A stretch of DNA of 64,000 nucleotides from Methylocystis sp. MJC1 (GCF_026427715.1 NZ_CP107560.1:1-64000); one strand, 5' to 3'; shown: positions 32,929 to 41,669, counted from the stretch's first letter. Program-made: numbers and translations. Notes: a model not told the origin generated them from the sequence alone.

Positions 32929-33198
32929 TCAACAGGGCGCCAGGCGCTTGGCGAGCGCCTCGCACTTACGGGCCTGTTTCGCGAGCTTCGCGGGCTGCTC
33001 TGCCAGCAGTTTCGCAAGGGCGGGCTGTACCCAGGCCGGAATTGCTCGCTCTTGCCGCACCCATTTACGAACGAGGCTAACATCGAGGCTTTCGCGGGCG
33101 CCCTGCGGATGCAACGGGCCAAGCATTCGAGCAAGGGCGGTTTGCCATTCGGCTCCGGCGAGTAGTTCGCCGGCGGCGGCGAGGGTGTCGGGGGTCAT
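32929..33198 (-). CDS. small HTH-like plasmid protein
   Basis: 89 residues (TPDTLAAAGELLAGAEWQTALARMLG, then VSLVRKWVRQERAIPAWVQPALAKLLAEQ) resembling short XRE-like DNA-binding proteins of alphaproteobacterial plasmids: helix 1, a recognition-helix-like VRKWV and the IPAWV turn. The C-terminal helix is Lys/Ala-rich. First of several minus-strand genes. Function unknown. Confidence 0.65.
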   Translation of the reverse strand: MTPDTLAAAGELLAGAEWQTALARMLGPLHPQGARESLDVSLVRKWVRQERAIPAWVQPALAKLLAEQPAKLAKQARKCEALAKRLAPC

Positions 33199-33259
33199 GG
33201 CGCACGTTCTCCGGAAAGGCGGCGGACGCCCTTAGCCGGCGTCCCTGGATTTGGCTTGG

Positions 33260-33589
33260 TCAATGAGTTTCAATGTTCAGCTTTCGCTCGACGGCTCTCA
33301 GTCGTTCGTCGATTTCGCTGATGAGTACGCCGTGACCGATAGCCGAAGAGTGATATTCGACCACGGCGCGACGTAGACCTACAATTTGGTCGGATAGGCG
33401 CTTTTCCTGATCCCCCATGCGTTTTTCGATCGTCATTAGGTCGGACGCTACATCGGCGCGAAGGGAGTGAACTTCCGAGCGCACATCGGCGATTTCCGAG
33501 CGCAAGTCCGCGATGTCGTCCTTCGTCGCCATCCGTTCGCGCACGTCGCGCAAAAGGTGCAGGATCAAGTTTTCGGGTTCGTCGGCCAT
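33260..33589 (-). CDS. coiled-coil protein of unknown function
   Basis: 109 residues, almost entirely heptad-rich (DDIADLRSEIADVRSEVHSLRADVASDL, then IEKRMGDQEKRLSDQIVGLRRAV and LISEIDERLRAVERKLN). No catalytic motif. Such short coiled-coil proteins occur on many plasmids without known function. An ATG at 33589 is well placed. Confidence 0.65.
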   Translation of the reverse strand: MADEPENLILHLLRDVRERMATKDDIADLRSEIADVRSEVHSLRADVASDLMTIEKRMGDQEKRLSDQIVGLRRAVVEYHSSAIGHGVLISEIDERLRAVERKLNIETH

Positions 33590-33711
33590 TTCAAACCTCT
33601 GTGGGCGTGACGCGCGCCACCGTCCCTATGTAGAGGGACAGCGGCGCTTTTGTCAAATTGCAGGTCGGGCGTCGATGTTCCGATCAAGCTCGGCGCGGGC
33701 GTGTTCGCCGG

Positions 33712-34083
33712 TTAGCGGTAGACGCCATCGGACCCGCGCCGCGCCTCGATGGCGCGGCGGGGGTCGTACGGCAGGGCTGCGACAGGACCGCCGCGGCGGG
33801 TTGCAGCGGCGGCGGCTTTGACGGCGGCGGAGGCCATTTCGGCAAGGCGTTTGGCGGCGATCGCGAAGACGTCGGGCTCCACGCCGTAGCGGCGCAGGGC
33901 GGCGGCGGCGGCGCCCGGCTGCTGGCGCGAGGCGAGGGCGGCGAGCGGCGCGTTGTTCTGCGATCGGGCGGCCTCCTGCTCCTTCCACGCGCGGGCCATG
34001 GCGATTTTGCGGGACACTCCCTCGCCAACAAGTTTGTTGGCGCGCCGCATGACGGCGCTGCGGTCAAATTTCGGCTGTTTCAT
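33712..34083 (-). CDS. hypothetical protein
   Basis: 123 residues. The N-terminus (KFDRSAVMRRANKLVGEGVSRKIAMARAWKEQEAARS) looks like a small helical basic domain, followed by Ala-rich helices and a Pro/Arg tail. No family recognised. It lies 36 bp downstream of the DUF3560 gene, so it is likely in the same transcript. Confidence 0.55.
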   Translation of the reverse strand: MKQPKFDRSAVMRRANKLVGEGVSRKIAMARAWKEQEAARSQNNAPLAALASRQQPGAAAAALRRYGVEPDVFAIAAKRLAEMASAAVKAAAAATRRGGPVAALPYDPRRAIEARRGSDGVYR

Positions 34084-34119
34084 CGGCGGGCCTTTCTCTG
34101 GGAGCGGTGATGATCTGCG

Positions 34120-35001
34120 TTAGGCGAGGGGGAGGGGCTCCAGGGCGCCTTCTGAAAAGGTGTCGCTGTAGGGGCGGCCGTTGATTTCGTATTGGACGCG
34201 GTAGCCGCGCCGGGTCACTCGCTTAATGACGCCTTCGAATGTCGCGGCGAGGCGCTTGGCGATGACCTTCTGACCGGCCTTAAATTTGGGCTCGGGGATA
34301 TTCTCCGGGGAGCCTTTGGCGACAAGCGTGGCCCATGATTTGTCTATGGTCTGCGAGAAGCCCCGGCCGGTATAATTGACGGTGAAAGTCTTCGGGTTGG
34401 CGCTAACAACGACGCCTTCGCCAAAGATCGGGTCCTTGATCGTGTCGCCAACGCCAATAGCGGCGGCGTTCGCGTAGCGCTCGATCTGGCGGCGGGTCTC
34501 CGCGTCGCCTTTGACGCGGACGGGTGCGAGCGTCTCGGCGCTTCGGCGCAAGCTCTCGGCCTCCGCGAGGGCCTGTCCCGCGTTCATGAAAGCCTTGTCG
34601 GCGCGCTCGATGAGCTTGCGGTGACGGCGCGCGGAGTGGTGGCCGAGTTTTACGGGCTCTCCAAGCGCGAGAAATTCCCGCTCATGCGGCGCGATGCGGT
34701 TGTGCGCCGTCTGCGCGCGTTTGTCGGCCGCGTCGGCGCGCTTCAAAAGGCGTAGTCGGCGCCGCTCTTGGCGGTCCTGCCGATAAGCGCGCAACGCTTC
34801 GCCCGTTAGGGGCTCGAATGCGTCGTCTGCGATCTCGAGTTCGCCGGCGCCGAGGCGCGCGCGCTCGATGAGCGGCGCCGCGCGCGCCATGTCCTCCACG
34901 CGGAAAAGGTAGCCCATTCGGTCGCGTGACCAAAGGCCGCCAGCAGCTCGCAATTCGCGGCGAACGGGGTAGGTTTTGCCTGTGACCAGATAAGCGCGCA
35001 T
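34120..35001 (-). CDS. DUF3560 domain protein
   Basis: 293 residues. The N-terminal part (AYLVTGKTYPVRRELRAAGGLWSRDRMGYLFRVED) is a small domain about handling of a substrate or strand; the centre (FLALGEPVKLGHHSARRHRKLIERADKAFMNAGQALAEAE) is the DUF3560 signature. The C-terminal half has two beta-rich repeats (VGDTIKDPIFGEGVVVSANPKTFTVNY and AGQKVIAKRLAATFEGVIKRVTRRGYRVQYEI). Common on conjugative plasmids; function unknown. Confidence 0.8.
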   Translation of the reverse strand: MRAYLVTGKTYPVRRELRAAGGLWSRDRMGYLFRVEDMARAAPLIERARLGAGELEIADDAFEPLTGEALRAYRQDRQERRRLRLLKRADAADKRAQTAHNRIAPHEREFLALGEPVKLGHHSARRHRKLIERADKAFMNAGQALAEAESLRRSAETLAPVRVKGDAETRRQIERYANAAAIGVGDTIKDPIFGEGVVVSANPKTFTVNYTGRGFSQTIDKSWATLVAKGSPENIPEPKFKAGQKVIAKRLAATFEGVIKRVTRRGYRVQYEINGRPYSDTFSEGALEPLPLA

Positions 35002-35034
35002 GGGTCGGCCCTGAGAAAAAGTGCGGGGAGCGGC

Positions 35035-35089
35035 CCGGCGCCGCTTTGCGGCGCCGGAGTTTTTTGGCGCGCCCCGCGAAGGGCGCGCC
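35035..35089. terminator. double hairpin between DUF932 and DUF3560 genes
   Basis: Arms CCGGCGCCGC and GCGGCGCCGG around TTT, then AG-TTTTTT, then a second stem GGCGCGCCC with GGGCGCGCC around six bases. The T-run suits termination on the + strand; on the minus strand it would act as a strong barrier or processing signal between the two genes. Confidence 0.55.
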
Positions 35090-35097
35090 CTTGTCGG

Positions 35098-35994
35098 TTA
35101 GGCGGCGGATTTGAGAAGTTGCGCCATCCGTTCGCCCAAAACCCAAAGGGCCTTGTTGAGCTTAACGTCTTGGTCGATGCCGTTGATTTCGCGCGTCGTG
35201 ACCATGCGGCCACGGCGGCGGCGTCCTCGTTCGTCCGTGGTCGCGGGGGCGCGAGCGGAGAGGCCGCCACGAATGACGTTTTCTTGTATGACGTTAAAGG
35301 TGGTCCACAAGTCGCCTGCGGTGTCGTCTGCGCGACGGGGCGCAAGCAACTGCGCGGGCTGAATGGGGGTCGCGACCTTTCCATCAGCGTCGGCAAAGCG
35401 AAGGATGTGCGCGCTTTCTGCAAGAGCGGCCTTCGCCTCGTAGGGCAGTTTCACATTGCCCCAGTCCTGCGGCGCGGCAAGGATGTTTTCAGCCTCGCCG
35501 AGAACGCGATAGGTGCCTTCGATAACCTTGCCGATAGCGTCGCCGCTATGCCTGACCTTCACGCTGTCTATGGTGGCGGTCTGCGCGACTAGCGAGTTTT
35601 TGCAGCGGATGCGGAACAAACCGGCCATGAGGTCGTAAGCGCTCGTCCCGTCGTTCGCGTTCTTGAGGATGATCTCGCAAACGGTGTCGCCAACCTGATA
35701 CGCGCGGGCGTCGTCGAGGCGACGCAAGCGGATCATATGTTTCGTGAAGTCGTACTTGCTATCGTCGCGCGAGCGCGACTGACGAACGGCGACGGGGGCG
35801 AAGCCTTCTTTTTGCAGCCCGCGCGAAACTTCGATTGTGGGAATAGGGGCGAAGCGTTCCGAACGGCTGGCGTGTGCCTCAACGGCGAAGATGGAAGGCG
35901 CGGCGCGGCGCATTTCGTCGTCGGTGAGAGCGCGAGCGGAACCGTCGAAAGCGGCGGTGCGAGGGGCATAGATTGTGTGATTCATCGCAAACAT
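35098..35994 (-). CDS. DUF932 domain protein
   Basis: 298 residues from ATG 35994, chosen for GGAGAG six bases upstream. The family pattern is visible: RFAPIPTIEVSRGLQKEGFAPVAVRQSRSRD, DFTKHMIRLRR, VGDTVCEIILKNANDGTSAYDLMAGLFRIRCKNSLV, KVRHSGDAIGKVIEGTYRVL. DUF932 proteins are plasmid- and phage-borne and of unknown biochemical function. Divergent from the PLD-like gene across the hairpin cluster. Confidence 0.85.
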   Translation of the reverse strand: MFAMNHTIYAPRTAAFDGSARALTDDEMRRAAPSIFAVEAHASRSERFAPIPTIEVSRGLQKEGFAPVAVRQSRSRDDSKYDFTKHMIRLRRLDDARAYQVGDTVCEIILKNANDGTSAYDLMAGLFRIRCKNSLVAQTATIDSVKVRHSGDAIGKVIEGTYRVLGEAENILAAPQDWGNVKLPYEAKAALAESAHILRFADADGKVATPIQPAQLLAPRRADDTAGDLWTTFNVIQENVIRGGLSARAPATTDERGRRRRGRMVTTREINGIDQDVKLNKALWVLGERMAQLLKSAA

Positions 35995-36176
35995 TTTTTC
36001 TCTCCATTTGTTCAGCAACCCTATGTCCCTTAATATAGGGCCATTCTATTCCTTCGTCAATTTTAAAATGCAGCCAAGGTGATTTTACGTTTTGTTTTTA
36101 TTCGTGTTTCGCGTCCGGATGTTCCTTGTTCGACGCGCCGCAGGCGTGGCGAAAAGCAGACGTTCCTCGTCCCGAC

Positions 36177-36360
36177 GCCTTCGGCGTAAACGCCGCGCGC
36201 AGCGCGAGTCACCCGGAAGGGGCGTCGCTTGCGACCCAGCGCGTTTACGCGCTTGACCGCGCGAGCACGGAGTTATGCTGATGGGCCGAGACGAAAACGA
36301 AAAAGTATGTGCGCCGAAGGCGCACGCCGCTTAGAATCGGCGTCGCGCTTTGCGCGACCA
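36177..36360. repeat. cluster of five tight hairpins
   Basis: Stems with 2-4 base loops at 36177-36189 (ACGCC/GGCGT), 36226-36237 (GTCGC/GCGAC), 36240-36255 (AGCGCG/CGCGCT), 36311-36327 (GTGCGCC/GGCGCAC) and 36344-36360 (GTCGCGC/GCGCGAC). They follow an AT-rich stretch (36000-36110) between the divergent DUF932 and PLD-like genes, in an otherwise gene-free 496 bp (35995-36490). Origin, structured RNA or multi-protein binding site are all possible. Confidence 0.6.
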
Positions 36361-36490
36361 CATAGGATGCTTGCGCGATGGGATCGTTACCCGAAGGGCG
36401 GAGACCCGTAGGGGCTCCGGGAGCTCCGCTGGCGCGAGTAGAGCCCGGCCCGGAGGGCGCGCCCTTAAACGACGGAGAAGGAGGCGGCGA

Positions 36491-37114
36491 ATGTTACGAC
36501 GGCAACGACGCGAATGGATGCTTTTGTTTATTGGGCTGACGGCGTTTCTGCCGACTGAGCTTCGGGCGGAGGCGGGGCGTCACGTCGCGATTTACTACGC
36601 GCCCGAAACGAATTTGGAAGAGATTGACGTGAACATTTTGAACCAGGCGTCACCCGGTTCGACGATAAATTTTGCTGCATTCGTGTTGAGTGATTATCGC
36701 GTGATCGACGCCTTGCGAGAAGCGGCGGACAAGGGGGTAAAGGTTCGCGTCTATTTGGACCCTCGGGAGCTGCAACAGCTCCATTTGTTCGATAAGCACC
36801 CGTTGACTCGCCTGTCACGTACCCAAAATGTTTCGATCCGCGTGAAATCCGCTGACGGGGGACTGATGCACCTGAAAGGGTACACGATCGGCGACGTAAT
36901 TTTGCGAACGGGTTCGGCGAATGACTCGGTGTCTGGTCTGGCGCGACAGGACAATGATTTGGTGCTGGTAACTGAGCGGGAAGCAGCGCAGAGTTTCAAT
37001 CAGAAATTCGAGCTGATGTGGGCGCGACCGTCAAATCAAAGGTTTGAGACGTTTTACGAGTCCATGACGGCCAGCGGCGAGACGGGGAAAGAAGCGAAAG
37101 ACGCCGGCCGCTAG
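36491..37114 (+). CDS. exported phospholipase D-like protein
   Basis: 207 residues from ATG 36491 with AGGAGG upstream. A signal peptide (MLLFIGLTAFLPTELRAEAG) suggests export. The single PLD domain follows (VIDALREAADKGVKVRVYLDP, then MHLKGYTIGDVILRTGSAN). In the HxK(x4)D motif His127 and Lys129 are present, but the expected Asp at 134 is Gly, with Asp at 135; Asn144 is in place. Related single-HKD nucleases often accompany VirB systems. Activity is therefore uncertain. Confidence 0.82.
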   Translation: MLRRQRREWMLLFIGLTAFLPTELRAEAGRHVAIYYAPETNLEEIDVNILNQASPGSTINFAAFVLSDYRVIDALREAADKGVKVRVYLDPRELQQLHLFDKHPLTRLSRTQNVSIRVKSADGGLMHLKGYTIGDVILRTGSANDSVSGLARQDNDLVLVTEREAAQSFNQKFELMWARPSNQRFETFYESMTASGETGKEAKDAGR

Positions 37115-37123
37115 GCCGGCGTC
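37100..37123. terminator. bidirectional terminator hairpin
   Basis: Ten-base arms GACGCCGGCC and GGCCGGCGTC around GCTA, overlapping the PLD-like stop codon and ending one base before the primase stop. It separates convergent genes. Confidence 0.75.
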
Positions 37124-38014
37124 TTACGGCTTTTCTTTCGCCATCGCGCGCCATATTTCGGCGTAGTCGTCGCTCGTCCATGGGCATTGAATGTCGGTTT
37201 CAATGTGTGGATTGGCTATGGCGAATTGTTTCGCGCCGGTTAGGCCGACAGGATCGGGGTCGGCAAAGATGGTGACGCGCCGGGTCGTGGGTGGGAGTTT
37301 GACGAGCTGATACCGTCCTTCGCCCAACGTGGCCCAGGTCCGTAAGTTGTGAATGAGCATAGCGGCCCATGCGGTCTCGAAGCCTTCGGCGAGCCCAATG
37401 TGTTCGGCAGCGGGGGCGAGGCGCAAGGCGCCTGAGCCAAGCGGGCCGACGGATCTCCGCGGTTCTAAGACGTCGGCTTTCGAGCGCCCTGTAGGGTCGA
37501 GAAAAGTGATTTGAACCGCGGTGAGTTCGCGAGCGACGTTCTGGACAGCGGCGATCAGACAGGGGAACGCTCGATCGCGATCGTATTTATAGGACCGAAG
37601 GAATCGGATGGTTGAGGGCGGCGCGAAGTCAAACCCGCGCGAGCGAAGATAGGTTTCGGCGGGGGTTCCCGGCGTGGGAATGGCGGCGCGCCAGAGCTTG
37701 AGAGCCCAATCGCTGGTGGTTCGCTTCGGCGCGACCACAGGCGTCCGTGGTGACTTTTCGTAAGGAAGAGGGAGCCCACTGGCGGTAAGCCGCGCGATTT
37801 CAGCTAGGACGTCGGAAGGGCGGCAGCCCGCGAAGCAATAAACCACCAGGCCCTTGTCGCCATCAGAGACGCCGAGAGACGGTCTGAGGTCTCGGCGGCC
37901 TTTACCGTGGGAGGGGACGGGGCAATGGCAAATGTACCCGCCTCCGGTAGGTCGTCCGCGCAAATATTTGGCGACGGTGGCTGCTGTGAGGTTCACAACA
38001 GCGAGCCGTTCCAC
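37124..38014 (-). CDS. Toprim-domain DNA primase-like protein
   Basis: 296 residues. An N-terminal zinc-finger (ICHCPVPSHGKGRRDLRPSLGV, then VVYCFAGC) is of the CHC2 type. A Toprim fold follows, with the conserved Glu in GLAEGFETAWAAMLI and the DPD motif in VTIFADPDPVGLTGAKQFA. Architecture matches the Toprim/DUF7146 primases of mobile elements. It probably primes lagging-strand or post-transfer synthesis. The lipoprotein gene upstream overlaps its start by 22 bp. Confidence 0.87.
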   Translation of the reverse strand: MERLAVVNLTAATVAKYLRGRPTGGGYICHCPVPSHGKGRRDLRPSLGVSDGDKGLVVYCFAGCRPSDVLAEIARLTASGLPLPYEKSPRTPVVAPKRTTSDWALKLWRAAIPTPGTPAETYLRSRGFDFAPPSTIRFLRSYKYDRDRAFPCLIAAVQNVARELTAVQITFLDPTGRSKADVLEPRRSVGPLGSGALRLAPAAEHIGLAEGFETAWAAMLIHNLRTWATLGEGRYQLVKLPPTTRRVTIFADPDPVGLTGAKQFAIANPHIETDIQCPWTSDDYAEIWRAMAKEKP

Positions 38015-38385
38015 TTGTTAGCGGCTTTGAAGAAGATGGCGACACGGCCGGATGGTTCGCGCTGCATCTCGTCGAAGGTTATGGAGAGAGTGCACGTTAC
38101 TCCGGTTGGGATGGTGGCGCCCTGAATCATGGGAACTTGCGCGCCTTGGTTGCATCTCTCGATCTTTATGATGAAGGCTGCGCGCTTCCGTTTTTTGGCG
38201 GCGAGACACTCCGGCGATTGTTGCTGTTTGATGGGGTCAACGAGAGACATGCACTCGTTTATCGCGCCTTCACTGTAGAGAGCGTCCGCTGCTTGCTGAT
38301 CGATTGGGATGTCGACGGAGGGTTTGCAGCCGGAAGCCGAGAGTACCAACGCAGCAAGATAAGCGAGGCGAAAGTGAGGCTTCAT
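37993..38385 (-). CDS. putative lipoprotein
   Basis: 130 residues with a lipobox signal (HFRLAYLAALVLSASGCKP, lipidated Cys20), so anchored to a membrane. The mature part contains Cys45, Cys59 and Cys78. No family recognised. Its coding end overlaps the primase start. Placed among exported proteins opposite the VirB operon; an entry-exclusion or surface role is possible but unproven. Confidence 0.65.
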   Translation of the reverse strand: MKPHFRLAYLAALVLSASGCKPSVDIPIDQQAADALYSEGAINECMSLVDPIKQQQSPECLAAKKRKRAAFIIKIERCNQGAQVPMIQGATIPTGVTCTLSITFDEMQREPSGRVAIFFKAANKWNGSLL

Positions 38386-38428
38386 TTTCGGTCTTCCTTG
38401 GCGACGCGTGAGGGGCGGCGACAGTTGG

Positions 38429-39016
38429 CTATTTGAGAGGGTTCTGCCTTGTGGTGAGGGCGTTCGACATGATGGCGTGAGGGTGGGGGAAATCAGGCGC
38501 AGCCCATAGGCCGCGCTTCTCCTTTTTCGCGGTCAGTTCGGCAATGAGATAGGGTTGATAGACCGCCTTCCCGGTCGCGGCGAGCGCGGCGAAGCCGAAA
38601 CCCTCGGTGGTTAGGATGGTGCCTAGATCAAGGGTATTTGCGCCGACGTGCGCCGCGCAGATTGCGAGGATCACGGGCGGAGTTCCGGTTTGTGCGAGCG
38701 CCGTACACGTCGGTTTGGTGTCGCGGGCGAGAGCGGCAAGATAAGCAAGAGAGGCTTCGCCGCAGTCCGTTTTTCGCCCTGCCTGATTTGTGAAAGCGGT
38801 GCGACGGATACAGGATTGGACCCCGTACAGGCGAATGGTTTGGCCGTTTTGAACCCACGTGTCCCCTGTAATGAAGGTGACGCCTCTTTGGGGGATGTCA
38901 AAGACAGATGTCGTTTTCGGATGCGGGTTGGGGAGGGGCGTCGGCGTGGGAACTGTTTGGGCGACGGCGGCGGTGGCGATTAAGGATGTGGCCACGACAA
39001 GGGCGTTTCGCATCAT
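38429..39016 (-). CDS. exported thermonuclease (SNase)-like protein
   Basis: 195 residues. Signal peptide NALVVATSLIATAAVAQ, then a short Pro-rich linker. The OB-fold SNase pattern is recognisable (TFITGDTWVQNGQTIRLYGVQS, then CGEASLAYLAAL and KAVYQPYLIAELTAKKEKRGLWAAPDFP). Several catalytic positions of staphylococcal nuclease are not obvious, so activity is uncertain. Two adjacent ATGs (39016 and 39013) are possible starts. Confidence 0.75.
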   Translation of the reverse strand: MMRNALVVATSLIATAAVAQTVPTPTPLPNPHPKTTSVFDIPQRGVTFITGDTWVQNGQTIRLYGVQSCIRRTAFTNQAGRKTDCGEASLAYLAALARDTKPTCTALAQTGTPPVILAICAAHVGANTLDLGTILTTEGFGFAALAATGKAVYQPYLIAELTAKKEKRGLWAAPDFPHPHAIMSNALTTRQNPLK

Positions 39017-39045
39017 GTGGGCTTCGCGCGTTATGAGGGAGCGAA

Positions 39046-39723
39046 TTAGGCGGAAAGGCTGACGGCGGGAGTGGTCGGCGCTGGAGTGGTTGGGAAGTCG
39101 CCGGGGCCGGAGGGACAGCCGCCGTTGGAACCAGAGGAACCGGAGTCATTTTTGCAACTCGGGTCTGCCAGAGAGCGCGCGTTTTTCGCCATGTCGCAAA
39201 TTGTCGTGCCGTTAATGTCTTGAAAGCCCGAGCAATGGCCTGAGTTTAGCATCTTTTGGCAGTTGCCGGTCCCGAGCTGGATGCAAGAGGCGATAAAGCC
39301 CGCGTCGACTTTTTGGCCGTCGAATGTACCCATGGACATCAGTTGGCTGACGGTGCCGGAACTGTATCCGTCGTTCGTCAGTTTTGCCCATGTATCAGCC
39401 TGAAACTGTAATGATTGGCAACCAAATTCCTCGCGGGTCATACCATTTGCATATTTCTTGATATTTGAATTGTTGAGCTGAAAAATGCCTGTGCAACAGG
39501 ACCCGTTATAGATTCCCTTGTTTCCGCCGGACTCGAAGCGACCGAGGCCGCCGAGGGAGCAAGAGGTGCTTTTGAGCTCGTTTCGTAACGATGAATTGTT
39601 GACCGCGTTTGTGATTTCCTGCGCGGAATAATTCGTCTTCTCGCAATACTGCGCGGCATAGGCCGTAGTGATAAACGCGCTGATGAGCATGATTGCCAGG
39701 CGACGAAAATGGCGCTTGTGCAT
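39046..39723 (-). CDS. exported lysozyme-like protein
   Basis: 225 residues. Signal peptide RLAIMLISAFITTAYAAQ. The mature part contains LGRFESGGNKGIYNGSCCTGIFQLNNSNI, resembling the catalytic ExSGGN...GxFQ region of lytic transglycosylases, and an odd number of cysteines. The C-terminus is Ser/Gly/Pro/Thr-rich (SGSSGSNGG, then TTPAPTTPAV). It could help the secretion apparatus cross peptidoglycan in addition to VirB1. The family identity is tentative. Confidence 0.6.
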   Translation of the reverse strand: MHKRHFRRLAIMLISAFITTAYAAQYCEKTNYSAQEITNAVNNSSLRNELKSTSCSLGGLGRFESGGNKGIYNGSCCTGIFQLNNSNIKKYANGMTREEFGCQSLQFQADTWAKLTNDGYSSGTVSQLMSMGTFDGQKVDAGFIASCIQLGTGNCQKMLNSGHCSGFQDINGTTICDMAKNARSLADPSCKNDSGSSGSNGGCPSGPGDFPTTPAPTTPAVSLSA

Positions 39724-39754
39724 TTGCGTTATCCTCTAATCGGTACGCGTCGCT

Positions 39755-40309
39755 TCATTTCAGGGTAATGGATCGCTGGCAGGCAGGGAGCATTTTGCCG
39801 CCGACTCTTGTTTGCAGTCGAAGGACGCCACGCTCGCGATCGAACGCAACGAACGTATCGTCGTCGCGGTTTTGCGCAGGCAAGTCCGAGTCGCTATGGT
39901 CGATATAGCAGCCGGTCGCTTTCTGAACGTTGATGAGCTTGCCGTTTTTGAGGCGAGCGATTTTTACCTCGCAAATCTCGGGCTCGATATTCGAGGCGAA
40001 ATTATTGGCGGCGCCTTCGCAAGAGCGGGTCGACGCGATCGAGACAATCAGCGTTTCGCCGTCGAGCGGAAAGTCTTTCGAGATGATGCTGAGCGCGGCG
40101 TTCTCGTTTGGAGCGAGGGTTTTTTGAAGGTCTTTATCGGCGCGGACGAACGCGTTTTGGCTTTGGATTTCGCTGCGCCAGATGACGGCGAGCGGGTTCG
40201 TGGCCGGAAGCGAGCGCGCGTTGCTGTAAGACATCGGTTGCGACGTTTGGGCAAGCGCAGAAACCGGAGCGGCAAATAGGAAGGCGACACAAGTTGAGGC
40301 GATGCACAT
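39755..40309 (-). CDS. exported protein of unknown function
   Basis: 184 residues from ATG 40309 with GGAG upstream (a longer frame to 40468 has no signal in the right place). Signal peptide ASTCVAFLFAAPVSALAQ. The mature part is mixed alpha/beta with Cys pairs. No family recognised. One of a run of minus-strand exported proteins next to the VirB operon. Confidence 0.6.
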   Translation of the reverse strand: MCIASTCVAFLFAAPVSALAQTSQPMSYSNARSLPATNPLAVIWRSEIQSQNAFVRADKDLQKTLAPNENAALSIISKDFPLDGETLIVSIASTRSCEGAANNFASNIEPEICEVKIARLKNGKLINVQKATGCYIDHSDSDLPAQNRDDDTFVAFDRERGVLRLQTRVGGKMLPACQRSITLK

Positions 40310-40504
40310 AGCGAAGCTCCTGCGAGAGTTTCGCGAGCGCCAGCCTTCGTCCCGAAGCGGTGTCAAGGCCGCGCGTAGCGCGCCCGAAGGGTTGCCTTGA
40401 TTTCGCGCCGGGCGAGGGCAAGCTGCATTCTCTCGTCGGGCGAGCTGAGCTGTATCGCGTGGAAACATGATCGTCCTCCGGAATCGCGGCGTCTCAAGCG
40501 ACGG

Positions 40505-41059
40505 CTATTTGGTTACGTCGAGTGCGGTTGTGAACGAGCATCTGGCGAATAGGTGGCCGTTCAACACGGCGGATGTCGTCATTTGAGGCGTGCCGTCAAT
40601 GACGCGGAAGGTCGCTTGCGCCGCGTTCCAGCCGAAATCTGAAACGGTCGGTGAGGCGTTCTCGCGATGGACGATGCAAATGTCGTTGATTTGGTGGGGT
40701 CCTGAGACGCGGCCATCAGAGAAGAAGCGCATGGTGCGGGCCGGACAGGTCGAAATGGTCGCGCCGTTCTCGGAACCGATGGGCGCGCAGGCGCGGACGG
40801 AATAGAAAACGCCAATTTCTTGGCGAGAGTCGGGACGAGCAATGCTGACGTGAGCCGCGAACGCCTTGCCGTCGCCCTCGGGGGACAGCTCGGGCTCGGA
40901 ATGGAAAAACTTAGCCCAATGTAGGTCTGCGTCGTTCTGGGGGAGGCGTTCAAAGCTCGTATATGCGAACGGGACGGGGCCAACTTGCTCGGCGGCGGCG
41001 GGGGGCGCGACGGCGAAAAAAGCAGCGATAAAAATATGCTGGCTGCGAAGCGTTGGCAT
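40505..41059 (-). CDS. exported protein of unknown function
   Basis: 184 residues with signal peptide HIFIAAFFAVAPPAAAEQ. Layout resembles the neighbour at 39755: an alpha/beta mature part with Cys residues (VRACAPIG, TCPARTMRFF, FARCSF). The two may be distantly related, but this could not be verified by eye. Confidence 0.6.
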   Translation of the reverse strand: MPTLRSQHIFIAAFFAVAPPAAAEQVGPVPFAYTSFERLPQNDADLHWAKFFHSEPELSPEGDGKAFAAHVSIARPDSRQEIGVFYSVRACAPIGSENGATISTCPARTMRFFSDGRVSGPHQINDICIVHRENASPTVSDFGWNAAQATFRVIDGTPQMTTSAVLNGHLFARCSFTTALDVTK

Positions 41060-41070
41060 TGGCGTACCAC

Positions 41071-41481
41071 CTATTCGCGTGAAAAATCTCTCTGACTGCG
41101 GAATGCGCCGTCGTGAAGAAAGGATGGAACGAACGCCAATAGGAATGAGAGAGCCGCAAACCCGATCAGTTGGCCGACTCTCTCGGCTGGCCCACCCGGC
41201 AAGGGAGAGAACGCGGATACCAGAAAACAGAAGTTGCCGATGGAATAGAGCCCATGCACAAGGCGGAGCGCGATGGCCGTCGCTTTAGAAGAAGCGGATA
41301 TAGCTGCTACTGCGACGGAAAGCGCAATCATGGCGCCGACGCCGATCGTGGCGGAGCGGAAGTAGAACCCTGCTGCGGTCCCCGCGATAATGATCTCTAG
41401 GAATATAAGCCATGAACCGTCCAGAGAGCGGTCGAGTTCGGCTTGACGAATGGCCGCGCGGAAATCGTTGGCTCGCGACAT
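41071..41481 (-). CDS. small membrane protein
   Basis: 136 residues from ATG 41481 with GGAGGAGG just upstream. Four hydrophobic stretches (WLIFLEIIIAGTAAGFYF, IGVGAMIALSVAVAAISA, GLYSIGNFCFLVSAF and IGFAALSFLLAFVPSF). The C-terminal part ends in a basic tail. The family is not recognised. First of the minus-strand exported set, 188 bp from divergent virB1. Confidence 0.6.
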   Translation of the reverse strand: MSRANDFRAAIRQAELDRSLDGSWLIFLEIIIAGTAAGFYFRSATIGVGAMIALSVAVAAISASSKATAIALRLVHGLYSIGNFCFLVSAFSPLPGGPAERVGQLIGFAALSFLLAFVPSFLHDGAFRSQRDFSRE

Positions 41482-41669
41482 AGCCTCCTCCTCCAAAAAG
41501 TTGAATCGCAATCAGCATTTAGGCCCGTATTTGGGTCGGCCGAACCCGCATCGACGACGCTCAATATGGCCTTGTCGCAACAGAGAGTTTACCGCGAACG
41601 CGGTCAACAGACAAGGCATTGACGCCTGAATAGCCACTGGGTAGAACAGGGCTCTATTAAGAGGCCACT

